Positions 60,002 to 64,000 of a DNA stretch of 64,000 nucleotides are shown one piece after another (the stretch's first letter is position 1; each line of letters opens with the position of its first letter). The DNA lies in the NCBI GenBank assembly GCA_963989385.1, contig OZ022498.1, positions 6,579,501 to 6,643,500 on the forward strand, given 5' to 3'. The stretch comes from Ctena decussata (taxonomy: Eukaryota > Mollusca > Bivalvia > Lucinida > Lucinidae). The position numbers and the translations under genes were made by a program. The notes under the pieces were generated by a model. The model had not been told where the DNA came from and ran no database searches. It was given only the letters and a program-made list of their open reading frames with translations.

Positions 60002-61075
60002 TTAGATTTGATCGAAAACTGTTTCATTACGTTTAAGAAAACTTTTGAAAATATAGATTGAAAGATTTTTTGCAACACACTTATTCTCAGATTGTAAAAG
60101 TTCTATAAATTTAGGAATATTTGGTCTTACCCAGTAGTATCTTTTAATATACTGAACACGTAAATCATTATATAAAGAACATTCTAAAATAAAATGGAAC
60201 TCGTCTTCCAAAACATTACAGACCTGACATTTCCTATTTTCAAATGGTATTTTATTTGGTTTATGCCACCGCCCTACTTCAATTTGTAACCTATGTGATG
60301 AAACACGTAAACGAGTGAAGGCATATCTAAACAATCGAACTGTAATAAAATCTAAATAAGTTTTAAAATGAAAATCAGAAATTAATTTATAAGTATTTGC
60401 CCTTGAAGAATTTTCTAATTGTTCATTCCAACTTTGAATAAAATTATCTGTTAATCTTTGTTTAAATATACCCATAAAAGCTTTAATATTACCTACCCCC
60501 TGCGAAAGCCATACATGACTAAAGCCCAAATTTTCTAACATTATTTTAACTGATTTAGCCCAAGATGGTTTGTCTGGAAATCTATGCAAATCATTCAACA
60601 TCATATTGTATGTAATTTTTATGTATTTGGTATCATCACATTGTAGAATTTTAAACCAATAACGAATAATAGCAAGCAATCTATAATTTCTAAGTGGCAT
60701 TCTTCCTAATTCTCCATATATAAAATTGTTCTGTGTTTGCTTTTTAACTCCCAAAAGATGTTTACAGAATTGCAAATGCACATGTTCAATAATTTCTGCT
60801 TTCGGAAAACCCCATACTTCACTTCCATAATTTAAGATCGGCAAAATTAGTTTATCAAATAAATCTAGCATATGCGACACTGACAAATCCGTAAAATTAT
60901 TCACGTATGATTTAAGTTTGTAAATTGCTTTTAAGGCTTGCCCAGACAATGTATCATGAGTTTCAGAAAATGACCCTCCAGTAGTAAATACAACACCTAA
61001 ATATGTAAACCTTTTAACTATTTATATGACTGTACCACTGTAAGTAAAATTAAGGTTCCTTTTATTAGCACCCCC
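60002..61075 (-). pseudogene. LINE ORF2, C-terminal part after a frameshift
   Basis: The frame continues the protein interrupted at 61018-61075. It has the RT thumb region (LILPILNYGSEVWGF) and, near the C-terminus, CQVCNVLEDEFHFILEC, a CX2CX7HX4C finger typical of several LINE clades. A nonsense TAA (61022-61024) lies in this frame just before KRFTYLGVVF. The final 315 residues are otherwise open. Confidence 0.88.
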
Positions 61076-63459
61076 TTTTTAAATATCATCACTTTTGTTT
61101 TATTCACATTTACACTTAACTTCCACCTACCACAGTAGTCTTCTAAAATACTTAAGCCTTGTTGTAATCCCACTTCTGAGTCCGAAAATATGACAATATC
61201 GTCCGCGTACAACAATAACAATAATTTCAACATACCAATTTCTATACCTTTAAAATCTTGTAATACAAAGGTTTCTTCTAAGTCATTAACGTACATAGAG
61301 AATAAAAAAGGCGAAAGACACTCCCCTTGACGGACCCCCAACAAACATGTGAACTCCCCACCCAGCTGATTTTCGTACTTAATTCTGGATTTAATATTGA
61401 CATACATTGACTTTATAACATTTATTATTTTTCCCCTTATCCCATATTTTAAAAGTTTATACCATAAGATATCCCTAACGACATAATCAAACGCTTTTGT
61501 AAAATCGATAAAAGCTACAAACAGTTTTTTATTTTCATTCAAAAGATGATTTATTACACCGTGCATTACAAAAATGTTATCTATGGTTCCCATATTTTTA
61601 CGAAATCCCGACTGTGCTTCTACGTAAATATGATATGACTCCGCCCAATCCCGCAACCTATTATTTAAAACATGTGTAAATAGTTTCCCTAATGTACTAA
61701 GCAATGTTATTCCCCTATAGTTGTCAACCTGATTTATATCCCCCTTTTTATGCAAAGGTAGTATAAATCCCTCCGTCCATTTTTCTGGAAAATATCCTTT
61801 ATTAAAAACAACATTAAATAATCTAACCAAATAATCAATCAAAATATCTATACCGTACTTGAAAAATTCATATAACACAAAGTCAGGTCCACCAGCTTTA
61901 CCAAGAGACAATTCTTTTGAAGCTTTTAAGATTTCCTGGTTTGAAATTTCTATATTTAACTCATCAAACATAACTTGTAACTCTCCTTTCATATAACGTT
62001 CATTAAAATCAAGAATATCATCGTCAGGTTGAAAAAATACTGAATCAGGATTATTGATCGCCTTAAAATAGTCTGTAAAATTTGATGCATTAAGATTACT
62101 TGCTTTTTTTGGACAACTTAACCCTTTCAACATTTTCCAATATTCCTTTGCATTTTTTAAACGTGCTGATTCTAACTTTTTGGTTCGTTGCTTATCGTAT
62201 TCATACTTTTTATTTCTTATTAATGACTTATATTCAGTTCTGGACCTTATCAAATTTTTTCTGCTTAAATCCGATTTTTCTCTTCTATAACTATTAAGGC
62301 TTTTATAAAATTCTTTCTGTTTGTCTTTACATTGCGAGTCATACCATTCTTGCTTCTTTGTATATATTTTTGCGGAAGGAGTAGTTACATTTCGCTTAAA
62401 AATAGGAGAGCACACTTCATCAATAATATTATAAAACCTATCTAAATTTGCATCTATATCATCCTGACACATAGCATACTGCAAATCGTTTGAAACAGAA
62501 TTTAACTTTTCTTTTATCCTAGCCGAACTTAAAAGTTCTATATACGTATCCTTTTCATCCATATCCCCATACGTGTATTCTAAAGGTTGACACGGCTCGG
62601 CAGACAAATTTGGCACGTCTAAGTTTGCTTTAGCTATTGAAAAATTGATAACACAGTGATCGGAACTTATATTTGGATCTCCAACTGAAAAACAATTGAA
62701 ATACTTCATCAAATCAGTTCTACATAAAACATAATCCACGACACTGCACCCATTTTCGGTCACGCAAGTATACTTTCCAATCCCTGTATCGTTGCCAACC
62801 CTACCATTCATTATTCTCATGCCTGAGGCTTTGCAAAAATTTAACAAGTAATTACCATTCTCATTAGAAAAATTATCTTGGGATACCCTGTCTAAAAACA
62901 CATCTTCAACATAATCATCGGGCAAAATATCCAAATGATGCAAATACTCATTTTCTACAAACTCCGACCGATTTCCAACCCTAGCGTTAAAATCGCCAAC
63001 AATTAGGAAGTTGCATTTGTTGTATCTAGTTTCAAACTGAGACATATCGTCCAGTAAACAATCAAAAATGTTAGCATCAACAAAAGCTTCTCGGCTACTG
63101 CCGGATGGAATGTTATAGCATAAACATAAAAATATGTCATCTTGCAAACCAAAGGCTGACCCATTCAATTTGAGCCACAAAATACTATCATCTACAGTCT
63201 TTAACAATAAATCTTCGGCGCTAAGTCTAAATTTGTCTGAAATATAAACAATGAGGCCTCCGCTATCCCTTTGTGCATTTTTATGCCTTAATGTTCTATG
63301 CAAAACATAGTAAGTAAACCCGTCAACGTTATAATCATAATGTTCATTTGACCAAGATTCTGTAAATAACAAAATATCGTTAGATTCAAACATATTTTTA
63401 ACCTCCTCTGACTTCAATTTATTATATCTCCTCCCAATCAAACCCTGAATATTTAACAA
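61018..63459 (-). pseudogene. LINE ORF2: AP endonuclease and reverse transcriptase
   Basis: The ORF spans 813 residues. The endonuclease has E34 (LFTESW), GDFN at 155-158 and SDH at 266-268, so its active site looks complete. RT motifs are KKGDINQVDNYRGITLLST near 571, SGFRKNMGT near 617, AFIDFTKAFD near 649 and catalytic YADD at 751-754. The domain that needs the LNIQGL motif starts before any in-frame AUG; the frame opens back to a UAG. It is broken downstream by a one-base loss in a G run (61071-61075 on plus). It would nick DNA and prime reverse transcription in the nucleus. Confidence 0.92.
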
Positions 63460-63498
63460 ACTGAAAGAGATTCCTAGAGGTTTCTCCTCTTCGAGTCC

Positions 63499-64000
63499 CT
63501 ACATATCTGCAGACTGCACTGATGAAGATTCTGACTGACTTAATACATTTTGACCAGGCTGGTTTTCCGTATTGTTTATGTTTGTATCTGGATTTTTGCC
63601 TGTCCTATTATTAGACACTGACCTTCTATTATTAGACACTGAACTACTCGCACGCTCACGATTTGGCTCACTTTGACCATGCTGGGTTTTTGAAGTTTCT
63701 ATATTTGTCTTTTGTGATCTGTCTGTTCTATTTTTGGATACTGACCTACTCAAGCGCACACGTTCAACTGACTTCGACAACTGGGATGTTTTGGACTTAT
63801 TTTCAGCTTTATTCTGGGTACTCGATTTACTTTGCAAGGAATTCACATTTGAGGACTTACTTGTACTCCTTCCACGCGCAGGAGACTTGAAAATACGTGC
63901 TTTTTGTGCAGGAGCTGACACAGGTAAATGTACATTTTCTGATCTATTTTTATTTTCAGCACGTGACTCAATGGAATGCGATGAACTTTCACGTGACAAC
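63499..64000 (-). CDS. LINE ORF1 (gag-like) C-terminal region, partial
   Basis: At least 166 residues, open to the window edge, with the upstream part missing. It is rich in Ser, Asn, Arg, Lys and Gln, with no zinc finger in the visible part. Two imperfect repeats of ~28 residues start at SVSKNRTDRSQKTNIE and SVSNNRTGKNPDTNIN. A basic disordered tail fits RNA binding. It ends SADM then UAG; ORF2 continues in the same frame 13 codons further. Confidence 0.7.
   Translation of the reverse strand, partial: LSRESSSHSIESRAENKNRSENVHLPVSAPAQKARIFKSPARGRSTSKSSNVNSLQSKSSTQNKAENKSKTSQLSKSVERVRLSRSVSKNRTDRSQKTNIETSKTQHGQSEPNRERASSSVSNNRRSVSNNRTGKNPDTNINNTENQPGQNVLSQSESSSVQSADM

Larger units (their letters stand above)
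59490..64000 (-). mobile_element. APE-type non-LTR retrotransposon (LINE), runs off the right edge
   Basis: In order on the minus strand: a basic ORF1 tail, a one-codon UAG break, endonuclease, reverse transcriptase, a C-terminal CCHC-like finger, ~0.5 kb 3' UTR and a short 3' microsatellite of TAAACTC units (59490-59510). Ending in short tandem repeats and not poly(A) is a feature of CR1/I-like groups. The clade is not assigned. Confidence 0.9.

Overview
This is a eukaryotic window with no recognisable host protein-coding gene and no rRNA or canonical tRNA gene. It is AT-rich and packed with transposable elements, palindromic MITEs, tRNA-derived SINEs, long satellite-like tandem arrays, poly(C)/poly(G) tracts and dinucleotide repeats. 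The repeat style (CCCCCCACCAAAGGT-type arrays, TGAGCCGCGACACGA palindromes, GTTGTT-tailed SINEs, a Gmr1-type Gypsy element) suggests an invertebrate metazoan, most likely a bivalve mollusc. That assignment is inference.

Layout. Positions 871-12211 are bounded by inverted arms of about 550 bp (a non-autonomous TIR element). A young LTR retrotransposon (2108-11040, minus strand) is nested in it, with 2.1 kb near-identical LTRs, a CCCAG target duplication and one intact 1170-residue gag-protease-integrase ORF. Its reverse transcriptase and RNase H are deleted: only the first residues of RT and the last residues of RNase H remain, fused at a stop codon. That scar shows integrase lay upstream of RT in the parent, the Gmr1-like order. 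From 12.2 to 31 kb lie LINE relics, a 146-bp tandem array, an interrupted ~450-bp array, SINEs and several MITE families. Positions 31262-36650 form a second TIR element (ends CACTGG) holding a dead LINE with a nested SINE, a 197-bp tandem array and a GC-rich palindromic array. Positions 41164-46009 form a third, with ~1.2 kb inverted arms and TTA flanks. From 46 to 55.5 kb are two decayed copies of a retroelement that looks Penelope-like; one is split by a 922-bp CACTGG-ended element with a perfect GATGT target duplication. From 59490 to the right edge is a non-LTR retrotransposon on the minus strand, whose gag-like ORF1 and endonuclease-RT ORF2 share a frame and are separated by one UAG.

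How the parts work together. The Gypsy derivative keeps the signals and structural protein of a retroelement (LTRs, primer-binding site, polypurine tract, gag, protease) but lacks polymerase, and its integrase has lost the usual second catalytic Asp. Its recent insertion therefore implies help in trans. The DNA elements here lack a visible transposase and are non-autonomous. Nesting gives relative ages: old LINE and Penelope-like relics first, then SINE, MITE and TIR insertions into them, then the Gypsy derivative inside its TIR host.
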